From the NCBI GenBank assembly GCA_035628135.1, contig DASPKM010000001.1, positions 336,613 to 400,612 on the forward strand: 64,000 bases of DNA, given 5' to 3'. Positions 44,165 to 51,035 of this stretch are shown here, in pieces. Numbering within the stretch: the first letter of the stretch is position 1; each line of letters starts with the position of its first letter. A model generated the notes under the pieces. The model worked only from the letters and a program-made list of their open reading frames with translations, was not told the DNA's origin and did no database searches. This stretch comes from DASPKM01 sp035628135 (GTDB lineage Bacteria > Bacteroidota > Bacteroidia > Chitinophagales > Chitinophagaceae). Made by a program: the position numbers and the translations under genes.

Positions 44165-44809
44165 ATGAAACGAAACATTAAGGTTGTCCCCAAAATCGGC
44201 GAAGGAATTTACATCTCAACAGATGTTGCGAAAATTCTCAAATTAGACCCTTACAAAGTCAGACGTTTGATGAATGGTTTTTGGGATGCTTATACATTTG
44301 GGGAAAAGCGAGAAAAGGCCATAAACTTCTTGGGGCTGATAGAGTTTTTTGTATATTTTCATTGCCGGGAAAATAAGATGTCTGCTCAAAGAATTAAGAA
44401 GTTTCACGAGCAGTTGTCCTCAGATTTGAATACTCCCTATCCCTTTGCACATTATCATATCAGAACAGATTTCAAAAATATGTGGGCTGAAGAATCTGGT
44501 AATTTATTGAAAGCGGACGGCAAACACCAATATGATTTTTTGTCCATTTTGGACGATTTTTTACACCGAATAAGCTACGGCGATAATAAGTTGGCATCAG
44601 AATTTTATCCCCTGCATAAGTCAAATAGTGTAGTGATTGATCCAATGAATCAATTTGGTCAGCCGATAATTAAGGGAACAAATATTAAAACAAAAACCAT
44701 ATTCACTCTACATAAGGGAGGAGAGAAGGATAAGTTCATTAGTGAATTATATGGCATTCCGGTTAAAGCTGTGAAAGACGCAATCGCTTTTCATAAACAA
44801 GCTGCTTGA
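44165..44809 (+). CDS. HTH plus DUF433 antitoxin-like protein
   Basis: From the ATG at 44165 the product is 214 residues. The N-terminus (GIYISTDVAKILKLDPYKVRRLM) looks like a MerR-type DNA-binding helix-turn-helix. The C-terminal 55 residues (VVIDPMNQFGQPIIKGTNI ... VKAVKDAIAFHKQ) form a DUF433 domain, which is common in antitoxins of DUF5615/PIN-like toxins. The stop overlaps the next gene's TTG start (TTGA), typical of toxin-antitoxin pairs. A TTG at 44114 would add 17 residues with no support. Confidence 0.75.
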   Translation: MKRNIKVVPKIGEGIYISTDVAKILKLDPYKVRRLMNGFWDAYTFGEKREKAINFLGLIEFFVYFHCRENKMSAQRIKKFHEQLSSDLNTPYPFAHYHIRTDFKNMWAEESGNLLKADGKHQYDFLSILDDFLHRISYGDNKLASEFYPLHKSNSVVIDPMNQFGQPIIKGTNIKTKTIFTLHKGGEKDKFISELYGIPVKAVKDAIAFHKQAA

Positions 44810-45225
44810 AACTGACATTTTTATTTGACGCTCAAATGCCACCAAGATTGGCAAAAGCAATCGAATTAATAGATCAGGAGAACCGAAATGAAAGAAATAT
44901 TCAGGTGCAGGTTTTTCACGTAGAAACATTGTATGGGCCGGGTGTTCCAGACGAGGATGTAATTAAAAAAGCGAAGGAATTAAAGGCTATAATTGTCTCT
45001 GAAGACCCGGATTTTTATACAATACAGGCCAACAAGCGGTTAATAAAAGAGTTAGGAGTTGGCTGCGTAGTTTACAAGCCTCCCCAACATGGCATTAGAT
45101 TTTGGGAGAAATGTTTAGCATTTGTCTTAGGCTGGGAAAACATCAAAGAACTTGCCAGAGAAAGTTCGCCTCCGTTTTTAATACGAGTTGATAAGAGAGG
45201 GCATGCATTTCACGAAAGACTATAA
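44806..45225 (+). CDS. DUF5615 (PIN-like) toxin
   Basis: The product is 139 residues. The first strand LTFLFDAQMPPRLAKAIE supplies the first acidic residue. GVPDEDVIKKAKELKAIIVSEDPDFYT (about 55-82) gives the Asp cluster of PIN-like ribonucleases in the DUF5615 family. The frame begins with TTG at 44806 overlapping the antitoxin stop. The next ATG (44836) would remove the first strand and its Asp, so the TTG start is preferred. It probably cleaves RNA unless held by the DUF433 protein. Confidence 0.72.
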   Translation: MKLTFLFDAQMPPRLAKAIELIDQENRNERNIQVQVFHVETLYGPGVPDEDVIKKAKELKAIIVSEDPDFYTIQANKRLIKELGVGCVVYKPPQHGIRFWEKCLAFVLGWENIKELARESSPPFLIRVDKRGHAFHERL

Positions 45226-45236
45226 TTACAACCTAT

Positions 45237-45464
45237 TCACTTTTTCCACCTTTTCGCGGCCGCCTTCTTTGCTATCTCTGACCGCTTTTTAGCCGATAGC
45301 TTTTCCGCTCGCGCCTTTCCGCCCTTCAGTCCGCCAAGCCTGCCCAATGCCACGGCTGCGGGGTTCTTTTCGGGTTGTGCGGTATCTTCAGTTTCCCCGG
45401 TTGCTATATCAACTATGGATTTAGCCCGTTGGTTTATATCGGTGGGACGTTTTGTTCTTGCCAT
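45237..45464 (-). CDS. small basic protein (KKAAAKRW-type)
   Basis: The product is 75 residues with a lysine/alanine-rich C-terminal half (GGLKGGKARAEKLSAKKR, then KKAAAKRWKK). Similar short basic proteins are frequent in Bacteroidota and are thought to bind nucleic acid, but no role is proven. It is the last gene inside the element, convergent with the toxin gene and 11 bp from it. Confidence 0.6.
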   Translation of the reverse strand: MARTKRPTDINQRAKSIVDIATGETEDTAQPEKNPAAVALGRLGGLKGGKARAEKLSAKKRSEIAKKAAAKRWKK

Positions 45465-45468
45465 GTCC

Positions 45469-45476
45469 CAAAGATA
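45469..45476 (-). promoter_or_regulatory. TATCTTTG -7 box for the basic-protein gene
   Basis: This is an exact TAnnTTTG on the minus strand, 4 bases before the ATG at 45464, so the mRNA should be leaderless. The upstream CGGTCAAGCAT is shared with the transposase promoter. Confidence 0.55.
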
Positions 45477-45521
45477 GCAAAAACCTTATGCCTAATCGGT
45501 CAAGCATGAAAAAACTACTTT

Positions 45522-45540
45522 TTCAAACTGAGGCACTACC
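45522..45540 (-). repeat. right terminal inverted repeat
   Basis: This is the reverse complement of the left end over all 19 bases. Confidence 0.93.
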
Positions 45541-45548
45541 CAAATTAG
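45541..45548. repeat. target site duplication, right copy (CAAATTAG)
   Basis: It is identical to 42231-42238. Confidence 0.9.
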
Positions 45549-45578
45549 CTTTCGCTTGTCTAATTACATAAAGTTTGC

Positions 45579-45586
45579 TATCTTCG
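45579..45586 (+). promoter_or_regulatory. TATCTTCG -7 box for rpsU
   Basis: One mismatch to TAnnTTTG. A TTG at 45556-45558, 20 bases upstream, fits the -33. It lies only a few bases to the right of the inserted element. Confidence 0.5.
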
Positions 45587-45615
45587 CTGCCCTATTTAAA
45601 AACTAAAAAACTACC

Positions 45616-45624
45616 TGAGGAGGT
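45616..45624 (+). promoter_or_regulatory. strong Shine-Dalgarno of rpsU (TGAGGAGGT)
   Basis: AGGAGGT (45618-45624) is a long anti-Shine-Dalgarno match 7 bases before the ATG at 45632. It stands out because the other genes here lack such sites. In Bacteroidota, bS21 takes part in hiding the anti-Shine-Dalgarno, so this site is expected to serve rpsU autoregulation. Confidence 0.8.
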
Positions 45625-45631
45625 ATCAAAA

Positions 45632-45829
45632 ATGCTGATCATCGACAGTAAAGATTGCGAAAACATAGATAAGGCGCTTAAGAAGTACAAGAAGAAATTC
45701 GAGAAGGCAAAGATCCTGTTGCAATTGAGGGAGCGCCAGTCTTATACCAAGCCGTCCGTAAGGCGTCGCGGCCAGGTGTTGAAAGCAGTCTACCGTCAGC
45801 AGCTTGCCAGCGGCAAGATTGAACGCTAA
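45632..45829 (+). CDS. rpsU: 30S ribosomal protein bS21
   Basis: From the ATG at 45632 the product is 65 residues: MLIIDSKDCENIDKALKKYK, then lysine/arginine-rich text ending LASGKIER. It matches the Bacteroidota bS21 with its SYTKPSVRRR block. bS21 binds the platform of the small subunit near the 3' end of 16S rRNA. The strong Shine-Dalgarno fixes the start; a frame opening 57 bases earlier is ignored. A good terminator follows. Confidence 0.95.
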   Translation: MLIIDSKDCENIDKALKKYKKKFEKAKILLQLRERQSYTKPSVRRRGQVLKAVYRQQLASGKIER

Positions 45830-45856
45830 AGGTTGCATGCTATATATTTATAAAAG

Positions 45857-45879
45857 GCCGCAGTGTTGCGGCTTTTTTG
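45857..45879 (+). terminator. rho-independent terminator after rpsU
   Basis: GCCGCA, loop GTGT, TGCGGC, then six T bases (45873-45878). Confidence 0.9.
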
Positions 45880-45905
45880 TTTGATAAAATGTTGAATTTT
45901 GGGAG

Positions 45906-47381
45906 ATGCCAGGCTTAACCCCATTAAAGCGCTTCCCCTTTCATTTCCTGCTCGTCATCTTATTTTTTTTGCTGCACGGCTATAGCGAATACATCGGCCT
46001 TATTCCATTTACCGATTTATTGATCTTCTTTTTGGCAGCATCGGCTGCGGGGTTCATTGTTTTTTTTATCCTGAAAAAAATAGTACGCTCGGCGCAGAAG
46101 GCAGGCATCATCACGTCGTTGATATTCCTTTTCTATCTTTTTTATGGTTCCATCAAGGATACCCTGAAGCCCGGCTGGTTGCACCCGCTTTCGCGCTATA
46201 GCATCCTGTTGCCAGTGATGCTGGTATTGGTATTGGCGCTCGGTTATTATTTCAGGAAAACTTCCAGGCAATTTCCCAGGCTCACGTTATTTATCAATGT
46301 GCTGTTGTTGATATATATTTTGGTAGATCTGGGAACCATCATTGCCGGCAGTTCGCGCCCATCTAACCAACAGCGGCCGGCGCAAACCGCATTCACGCGC
46401 TGCGATACCTGCGCCACACCCGATATCCACCTCATATTGCTCGACGAATATGCCGGCCTAAGGACCCTTCAACGATATTTTAATTACGACAACCAGCATT
46501 TTAAAGATTCGCTGCAGCAGCAGGGCTTTTATGTTGTTCCCGCCCCCTCGGCCAATTACTCCGCCACGCCGGTAGCCGTGGCTTCCCTTTTTTCAATGGA
46601 GTACCTACCGGAATTCCATCGGGAAATAAAAGCCGAAGATTACACACGAGCAGAAAAAATGGTGAACCAAAGCATCGTGCTTCAATTATTAAAAGCGCAC
46701 GGTTATACCTTCCTCAACCATTCTATCTTCAACCTCGATGGACAGCCCGGCAGGTTCAGGACCGACCTGCTGCCGATGCGGTTGAAGCTGATTACCGACA
46801 AAACACTGTGGAACAGCATTGTCGACGACCTCGGCTGGCAGATCAACAAAAAAATGGCGCCGCGCTTTTCATGGCTGGGCAAAATGATACAAGACGATTA
46901 TAAGGACGGCAATCAACGGTTGCTGAACCTTACGCGGGAGACAATTGTTACCAAAACAGCGCAACCCAGGTTCGTGTATACGCACCTGTTGATGCCGCAC
47001 TGGCCCTACTTATTAGACAGTACCGGCAGACCAACCGGCATCAATTTCTTCAGCAACAACCTGCCGCTGCAGCAAAAAGAAGCGGCCTATGTGCAATACC
47101 TGGCCTATACCAACAAAGTGATGCTCGAATTAACAGCAGGTATCCTCCGCCAAAGCGGTGGCAATGCGGTGATCATTCTTATGAGCGACCATGGGTACCG
47201 CGCCAGGCCCGGCAAATCGGTATGCGAACAGGTAAATGATAATTTTATTTCGGTGTACCTCCCCGGCGGGGATTACCGTGCTTTATATGGCACTATCAGC
47301 AACGTGAATATATTCCGCGCCGTGTTCAATTCGGTGTTGAAGCAGCGCTTTGTGCGTTTGCCCGACCATTGCATTTATTAA
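45906..47381 (+). CDS. sulfatase-like membrane hydrolase (alkaline phosphatase superfamily)
   Basis: The product is 491 residues. Four or five N-terminal membrane helices (to about 150) are followed by an external domain that begins PDIHLILLDEYAG (metal-binding Asp/Glu, about 175). It continues with SANYSATPVAVASLFSMEYLP (nucleophile Ser/Thr region, about 220), HLLMPHWPYL and the late metal site IILMSDHGYR (about 425). This is the layout of lipoteichoic acid synthase-like and phosphoethanolamine transferase-like enzymes. The substrate is unknown. The recombinase gene begins 17 bp after the stop. Confidence 0.78.
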   Translation: MPGLTPLKRFPFHFLLVILFFLLHGYSEYIGLIPFTDLLIFFLAASAAGFIVFFILKKIVRSAQKAGIITSLIFLFYLFYGSIKDTLKPGWLHPLSRYSILLPVMLVLVLALGYYFRKTSRQFPRLTLFINVLLLIYILVDLGTIIAGSSRPSNQQRPAQTAFTRCDTCATPDIHLILLDEYAGLRTLQRYFNYDNQHFKDSLQQQGFYVVPAPSANYSATPVAVASLFSMEYLPEFHREIKAEDYTRAEKMVNQSIVLQLLKAHGYTFLNHSIFNLDGQPGRFRTDLLPMRLKLITDKTLWNSIVDDLGWQINKKMAPRFSWLGKMIQDDYKDGNQRLLNLTRETIVTKTAQPRFVYTHLLMPHWPYLLDSTGRPTGINFFSNNLPLQQKEAAYVQYLAYTNKVMLELTAGILRQSGGNAVIILMSDHGYRARPGKSVCEQVNDNFISVYLPGGDYRALYGTISNVNIFRAVFNSVLKQRFVRLPDHCIY

Positions 47382-47398
47382 GTATCTTTAAGTACTGT

Positions 47399-48343
47399 AT
47401 GCACTTACCCGAAGCCATCCAATATTTTACAGATTACCTGAAATATCAGAAAAGATATTCCGCGCATACGCTGCATTCTTATACCGATGACCTGCAGCAA
47501 TTCCATGATTATACAGTTGTAAATTTTGGTGAAACAACCTTGCACGAGCTAACGTCGCCGATCATACGCAGTTGGCTTGCTTCGCTTAAGGATAATAAAT
47601 TTGCCGCCCGCTCCATTAACCGGAAAATTTCGGCACTAAAATCTTTCTTTAAATATCATTTACGCAGCGGTAACATCACACAAACGCCCATGACGCAGGT
47701 GAGCTCGCCGCGTGTTCCGCGCCGGTTGCCCGTGTTCATTAAAGAAGAAGAGATATTTACATTATTGGAAGACGTGCCTTTTCCCGATGATTGGAAGGGG
47801 AGGACCGACCGCTTGCTCATAAGCCTGCTGTACAATACCGGCCTGCGTTCTGCCGAGCTTGTTTCGCTAAAGGAAAACCAGGTGGATGCCTCGAAGAAAG
47901 TGATCAAGGTACTGGGCAAAGGCAACAAGGAAAGGATCATTCCGGTAAGCCCTTCGCTGCTGGAAGATGTTCAACAGTATAGGAAAGAAAAGAAAGAAGC
48001 CTTTGGCGAAGAAGCTGTAGATCATTTGCTTGTAACACCCGCGGGAAACAAATTGTACGCGGGATACGTGTACAGGACGGTAAAGGAATACCTTGCTTAT
48101 AAGCTCACCGATAAAAAAGATGGTGAGGATGCGGGCACCAAAACAGTTGTGACCACAGTAAAGAAAAAAAGCCCGCATGTATTGCGCCACACGTTTGCCA
48201 CGCATTTGTTAAGCAACGGGGCCGACCTGAATTCCGTAAAGGAATTGCTGGGCCATGCGAGCCTGGCCGCTACACAGGTGTATACGCATCATACCATTGA
48301 AAAACTGAAAGATGCGCACAAAAAAGCGCATCCGAAAGCCTGA
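47399..48343 (+). CDS. tyrosine recombinase XerC/XerD-like
   Basis: From the ATG at 47399 the product is 314 residues. A SAM-like core-binding domain covers the first 100 residues (YFTDYLKYQKRYSAHTLHSY). The catalytic domain carries NTGLRSAEL (Arg), GKGNKER (Lys), HVLRHTFATHLL (His-x-x-Arg), LGHASLAATQVYTH (His, Tyr). Size and motifs fit XerC/XerD, which resolve chromosome dimers at dif. No dif-like site is visible here. It is followed by hpf. Confidence 0.88.
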   Translation: MHLPEAIQYFTDYLKYQKRYSAHTLHSYTDDLQQFHDYTVVNFGETTLHELTSPIIRSWLASLKDNKFAARSINRKISALKSFFKYHLRSGNITQTPMTQVSSPRVPRRLPVFIKEEEIFTLLEDVPFPDDWKGRTDRLLISLLYNTGLRSAELVSLKENQVDASKKVIKVLGKGNKERIIPVSPSLLEDVQQYRKEKKEAFGEEAVDHLLVTPAGNKLYAGYVYRTVKEYLAYKLTDKKDGEDAGTKTVVTTVKKKSPHVLRHTFATHLLSNGADLNSVKELLGHASLAATQVYTHHTIEKLKDAHKKAHPKA

Positions 48344-48498
48344 GTAAGATCAGGTGTAAAGTTGATAAATTTCAAGCCTGTTTATTTGGAAAAAGAAGCC
48401 TTATAGAGTATCTTCATAGTAGCCTAAAAAATGCCCATGAACACATTTACACACTAAGTTCTTTTTCTTATTGTTTCACTGATTAAAATGGCATTGAT

Positions 48499-48798
48499 AT
48501 GAACGTAAACATTCAGACCGTGCACTTTGATGCAGATGGTAAATTGAAGGAGTATGTAGCCGCTAAGTTGAAAAAATTAAGCACCTTCCATGACCGCATC
48601 ATCAAAGTAGATGTTTTTCTGAAGTTAGACAACGTAGTTCACAACATTAAAGACAAAATCGCAGAGATCAAGGTTCATGTGCCCCGGCAGAGGTTGTTTG
48701 TAAAGGCTTCTTCCAAATCGTTCGAAGAATCATTCGACTCCGCCCTTGAATCGTTGGTAGTTCAAATCAAAAGAAAAAAAGATAAGCTATATGCTTAA
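48499..48798 (+). CDS. hpf: ribosome hibernation-promoting factor (HPF/YfiA family)
   Basis: The product is 99 residues, the short form. It has the beta-alpha fold text MNVNIQTVHFDADGKLKEYV, KLKKLSTFHDRIIKVDVF, then KRKKDKLY at the end. The protein binds the 30S decoding region and prepares ribosomes for dormancy. It is followed by a perfect terminator. Confidence 0.9.
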   Translation: MNVNIQTVHFDADGKLKEYVAAKLKKLSTFHDRIIKVDVFLKLDNVVHNIKDKIAEIKVHVPRQRLFVKASSKSFEESFDSALESLVVQIKRKKDKLYA

Positions 48799-48806
48799 AT
48801 GATTGT

Positions 48807-48834
48807 AAAGACCTTCTCCGGAAGGTCTTTTTTT
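48807..48834 (+). terminator. rho-independent terminator after hpf
   Basis: AAAGACCTTC, loop TCCG, GAAGGTCTTT, then further T bases to 48834. Confidence 0.93.
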
Positions 48835-48906
48835 ATTTCTTCACTAATTCATTGTTTTCCATTCCTAAAAAATAAGTTTGGAATTTTTGTATTTCACAAA
48901 TTCCGT

Positions 48907-48914
48907 TACCTTTG
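48907..48914 (+). promoter_or_regulatory. TACCTTTG -7 box for the tRNA-tuf operon
   Basis: An exact consensus box lies 53 bases before tRNA-Thr. TTTG at 48886-48889 lies about 17 bases upstream and may be the -33. Confidence 0.65.
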
Positions 48915-48967
48915 CCTTCCCAAAATTTTGGGTAGTTCATTATTTGCCGTCGCCGAGGCGTGAAAAC

Positions 48968-49040
48968 GCCACTTTAGCTCAGCTGGTAGAGCAACTGATT
49001 TGTAATCAGTAGGTCGCTGGTTCGATTCCGGCAAGTGGCT
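48968..49040 (+). tRNA. tRNA-Thr (anticodon TGT)
   Basis: 73 bases. The acceptor stem GCCACTT pairs with AAGTGGC. The anticodon loop TTTGTAA carries TGT, and the T arm is GCTGGTTCGATTCCGGC. It is first in a Thr-Tyr-Gly-Thr-tuf order that matches the thrU-tyrU-glyT-thrT-tufB operon of E. coli. CCA is not encoded. Confidence 0.95.
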
Positions 49041-49050
49041 CGAACCTAAT

Positions 49051-49133
49051 GGGCAGGTTCCAGAGCGGCCAAATGGGGCGGACTGTAAATCCGCTGTCTT
49101 TCGACTTCAGTGGTTCGAATCCACTCCTGCCCA
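49051..49133 (+). tRNA. tRNA-Tyr (anticodon GTA)
   Basis: 83 bases. The acceptor GGGCAGG pairs with CCTGCCC. The loop CTGTAAA carries GTA, and a long variable arm is present, as expected for bacterial tRNA-Tyr. The anticodon starts with G34, the queuosine target of queA in this same window. Confidence 0.95.
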
Positions 49134-49139
49134 CCTCGA

Positions 49140-49372
49140 TCGCCGAAGCTCCGCAGGAAGCGAAGGCGATCCACGAACGCTGGAACTTCCAAACAGAAGC
49201 CACGGCGAATAAACCGAAGGCCTCCTTCGCTTCCCTAACGAAGCTTCGGCGGCCGAAGGCCCAGGACGCTGAAAGAGGAAGCAAAAAGTTCTTTAAATAA
49301 AGATTACCCGCCTTCGCTAAAGCTTCGGCGGGCATACCCACCGAACCTTCCTTAACGAAGCGCAGGCGGGTG
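49140..49372. repeat. REP-like GC-rich hairpin cluster between tRNA-Tyr and tRNA-Gly
   Basis: At least four imperfect palindromes share a CCTTCGCTnnn / AGCTTCGGCGG core: about 49140-49169, 49218-49253, 49305-49333 (CCGCCTTCGCTAAAGC, then TTCGGCGGG) and 49342-49371. They fill the 243-bp gap inside the tRNA operon. No gene is supported there. Insertion of REP-like units or multiple processing hairpins are the likely readings. Confidence 0.65.
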
Positions 49373-49376
49373 AAAC

Positions 49377-49449
49377 GCGGAAGTAGCTCAGTTGGTAGAG
49401 CGACAGCCTTCCAAGCTGTAGGTCGCGGGTTCGAACCTCGTCTTCCGCT
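49377..49449 (+). tRNA. tRNA-Gly (anticodon TCC)
   Basis: 73 bases. The acceptor GCGGAAG pairs with CTTCCGC. The anticodon loop CTTCCAA carries TCC and the T arm is GCGGGTTCGAACCTCGT. Confidence 0.95.
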
Positions 49450-49456
49450 CCTGAAA

Positions 49457-49556
49457 GCAGTCATTGAGTCAATCGGTCATTGAGTCAATAGGTTAGTGAC
49501 TAATGACCTACTGGCCCAATGACTGAATGACTTGTACACTGGCTCAATGACTATTG
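49457..49556. repeat. octamer (GTCATTRR) inverted repeat array between tRNA-Gly and tRNA-Thr
   Basis: GTCATTGAGTCAATCGGTCATTGAGTCAATAGG runs forward on the left, as successive units, and complementary CAATGACTGAATGACT and CTCAATGACT units fill the right half. The gap contains no gene. Confidence 0.8.
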
Positions 49557-49559
49557 CAA

Positions 49560-49631
<72 letters not shown>

Positions 49632-49706
49632 CATATATCCAATCCCGGCCATTACCGGTAATGGAGGCTGAATAAAAATTTAAAACGCAACTAAAAACAG
49701 ATAACG

Positions 49707-50894
49707 ATGTCAAAAGAGACCTTTAAGAGGGACAAACCTCACGTTAACGTTGGTACCATCGGCCATATCGACCATGGAAAAACCACTTTGACCGCAGCCA
49801 TCACTACCATTCTGGCTCAGAAAGGTATGGCGACAGCAAAAAAATACGATGAAATTGATGCTGCACCTGAGGAAAAGGAACGTGGTATCACGATTAACAC
49901 GGCTCACGTTGAGTACCAGACGGTTAACCGCCACTACGCTCACGTGGACTGTCCCGGTCACGCTGACTACGTGAAAAATATGATCACCGGCGCCGCCCAA
50001 ATGGACGGAGCTATCCTGGTAGTGGCCGCTACCGACGGTCCCATGCCTCAAACAAAAGAGCACATACTGCTGGCCCGCCAGGTAGGCGTTCCCCGCATGG
50101 TGGTGTTCATGAACAAGGTAGACCTGGTAGACGACCCCGAGCTGCTGGAACTGGTGGAAATGGAAATCCGCGAGCTCCTGAGCTTCTACGGCTTCGATGG
50201 CGACAACACGCCCATCATTAAGGGTTCCGCCACCGGCGCCCTGGCCGGCGAAGACAAATGGGTGAAGGCCGTTGAAGAGCTGATGGATGCGGTTGATTCA
50301 TACATTCCGCTGCCTCCGCGCCCGATCGACCAGCCATTCCTGATGTCTGTAGAAGACGTGTTCTCCATCACAGGCCGCGGTACAGTTGCTACCGGCCGTA
50401 TCGAGAGAGGTAAGATCAAAGTGGGTGAGGGAGTTGAGATCGTAGGTCTCATCGAAAAGCCCCTCGGCTCTACAGTAACCGGTGTTGAAATGTTCCGCAA
50501 GCTGCTCGATGAGGGCGAGGCTGGGGACAACGCAGGTCTGCTGTTGCGTGGTATTGAAAAGAACCAGGTTCGCCGCGGTATGGTAATCTGCAAACCCGGC
50601 TCCATCAACCCGCACACCGAGTTCAAAGGCGAAGTATACGTTCTGAGCAAAGAAGAAGGCGGCCGTCACACTCCGTTCTTCAATAAGTACCGTCCGCAGT
50701 TCTACTTCCGTACAACTGACGTAACCGGTGAGGTTGAACTGCCTTCAGGCACTGAAATGGTGATGCCTGGAGACAACACCACCCTGCACGTGAAACTGAT
50801 AGCCCCCATCGCGATGGAAAAAGGCTTGAAGTTCGCTATCCGCGAAGGCGGACGCACCGTGGGTGCCGGACAGGTAACCGAAATTGTGAAATAA
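49707..50894 (+). CDS. tuf: translation elongation factor EF-Tu
   Basis: The product is 395 residues. G1 is GHIDHGKTTLTAA (about 18), switch I is RGITINTAHVEYQT, G3 is DCPGHADYVKNM, G4 is NKVDLVD and G5 is KGSATGAL. Domains 2 and 3 follow (GRGTVATGRIERG; RTVGAGQVTEI at the end). EF-Tu brings aminoacyl-tRNA to the ribosome. It is in the classic tRNA-tuf-secE-nusG operon order. Confidence 0.98.
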   Translation: MSKETFKRDKPHVNVGTIGHIDHGKTTLTAAITTILAQKGMATAKKYDEIDAAPEEKERGITINTAHVEYQTVNRHYAHVDCPGHADYVKNMITGAAQMDGAILVVAATDGPMPQTKEHILLARQVGVPRMVVFMNKVDLVDDPELLELVEMEIRELLSFYGFDGDNTPIIKGSATGALAGEDKWVKAVEELMDAVDSYIPLPPRPIDQPFLMSVEDVFSITGRGTVATGRIERGKIKVGEGVEIVGLIEKPLGSTVTGVEMFRKLLDEGEAGDNAGLLLRGIEKNQVRRGMVICKPGSINPHTEFKGEVYVLSKEEGGRHTPFFNKYRPQFYFRTTDVTGEVELPSGTEMVMPGDNTTLHVKLIAPIAMEKGLKFAIREGGRTVGAGQVTEIVK

Positions 50895-50947
50895 GCTACC
50901 GGCCCTTGCCAAAAGCTACCGCACTTTCCTGGAAAGCTCCGGTAGCT
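50894..50947 (+). promoter_or_regulatory. inverted repeat overlapping the tuf stop
   Basis: AGCTACCGG (50894-50902) is perfectly complementary to CCGGTAGCT (50939-50947). A second, shorter copy AGCTACCG sits between them. There is no T-run, so it may be a processing or attenuation hairpin. Confidence 0.5.
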
Positions 50948-50977
50948 AAAAGCCGCGAAGCATGCAAATAAATTTTA

Positions 50978-50985
50978 TATATTTG
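50978..50985 (+). promoter_or_regulatory. TATATTTG -7 box upstream of tRNA-Trp
   Basis: An exact TAnnTTTG match lies between tuf and tRNA-Trp; no good -33 is visible. It would start a transcript for tRNA-Trp, secE and nusG separately from tuf. Confidence 0.45.
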
Positions 50986-50992
50986 CGATATT

Positions 50993-51028
50993 CTAAGAGC
51001 TGTTTCGACCTGTCGGAATAGCTCTTAG
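50993..51028 (+). promoter_or_regulatory. hairpin just before tRNA-Trp
   Basis: CTAAGAGCT and AGCTCTTAG (50993-51001 and 51020-51028) form a perfect 9-bp stem with a partly paired inner part. It lies at the 5' end of any transcript from the box at 50978, so it may aid processing of the tRNA. Confidence 0.5.
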
Positions 51029-51035
51029 CTTTCAT

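Larger units (their letters stand above)
42239..45540. mobile_element. IS1-type cargo element with toxin-antitoxin pair
   Basis: The element is 3302 bp with 19-bp perfect terminal inverted repeats: GGTAGTGCCTCAGTTTGAA at 42239-42257 and its reverse complement at 45522-45540. It is flanked by an 8-bp direct duplication. IS1 elements make 8-9 bp duplications and have GGTnnTGC-like ends, and the encoded transposase is IS1-like, so the family call is consistent. Simple IS1 is about 0.8 kb; this one also carries a lipoprotein, a DUF433/DUF5615 pair and a small basic protein. The left 300 bp (42258-42560) has no gene I can support. Base composition is more AT-rich than the host. Intact ends, duplication and transposase suggest recent activity. 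Confidence 0.92.

Noticed and set aside
47399..48343. Integrase of an integrative element or phage
   Set aside because: Motifs and size fit housekeeping XerC/XerD, and no attachment repeats or phage genes flank it.
49006..49464. 152-codon minus-strand frame across the tRNA genes
   Set aside because: It covers three tRNA genes in antisense and is built from their conserved sequences.
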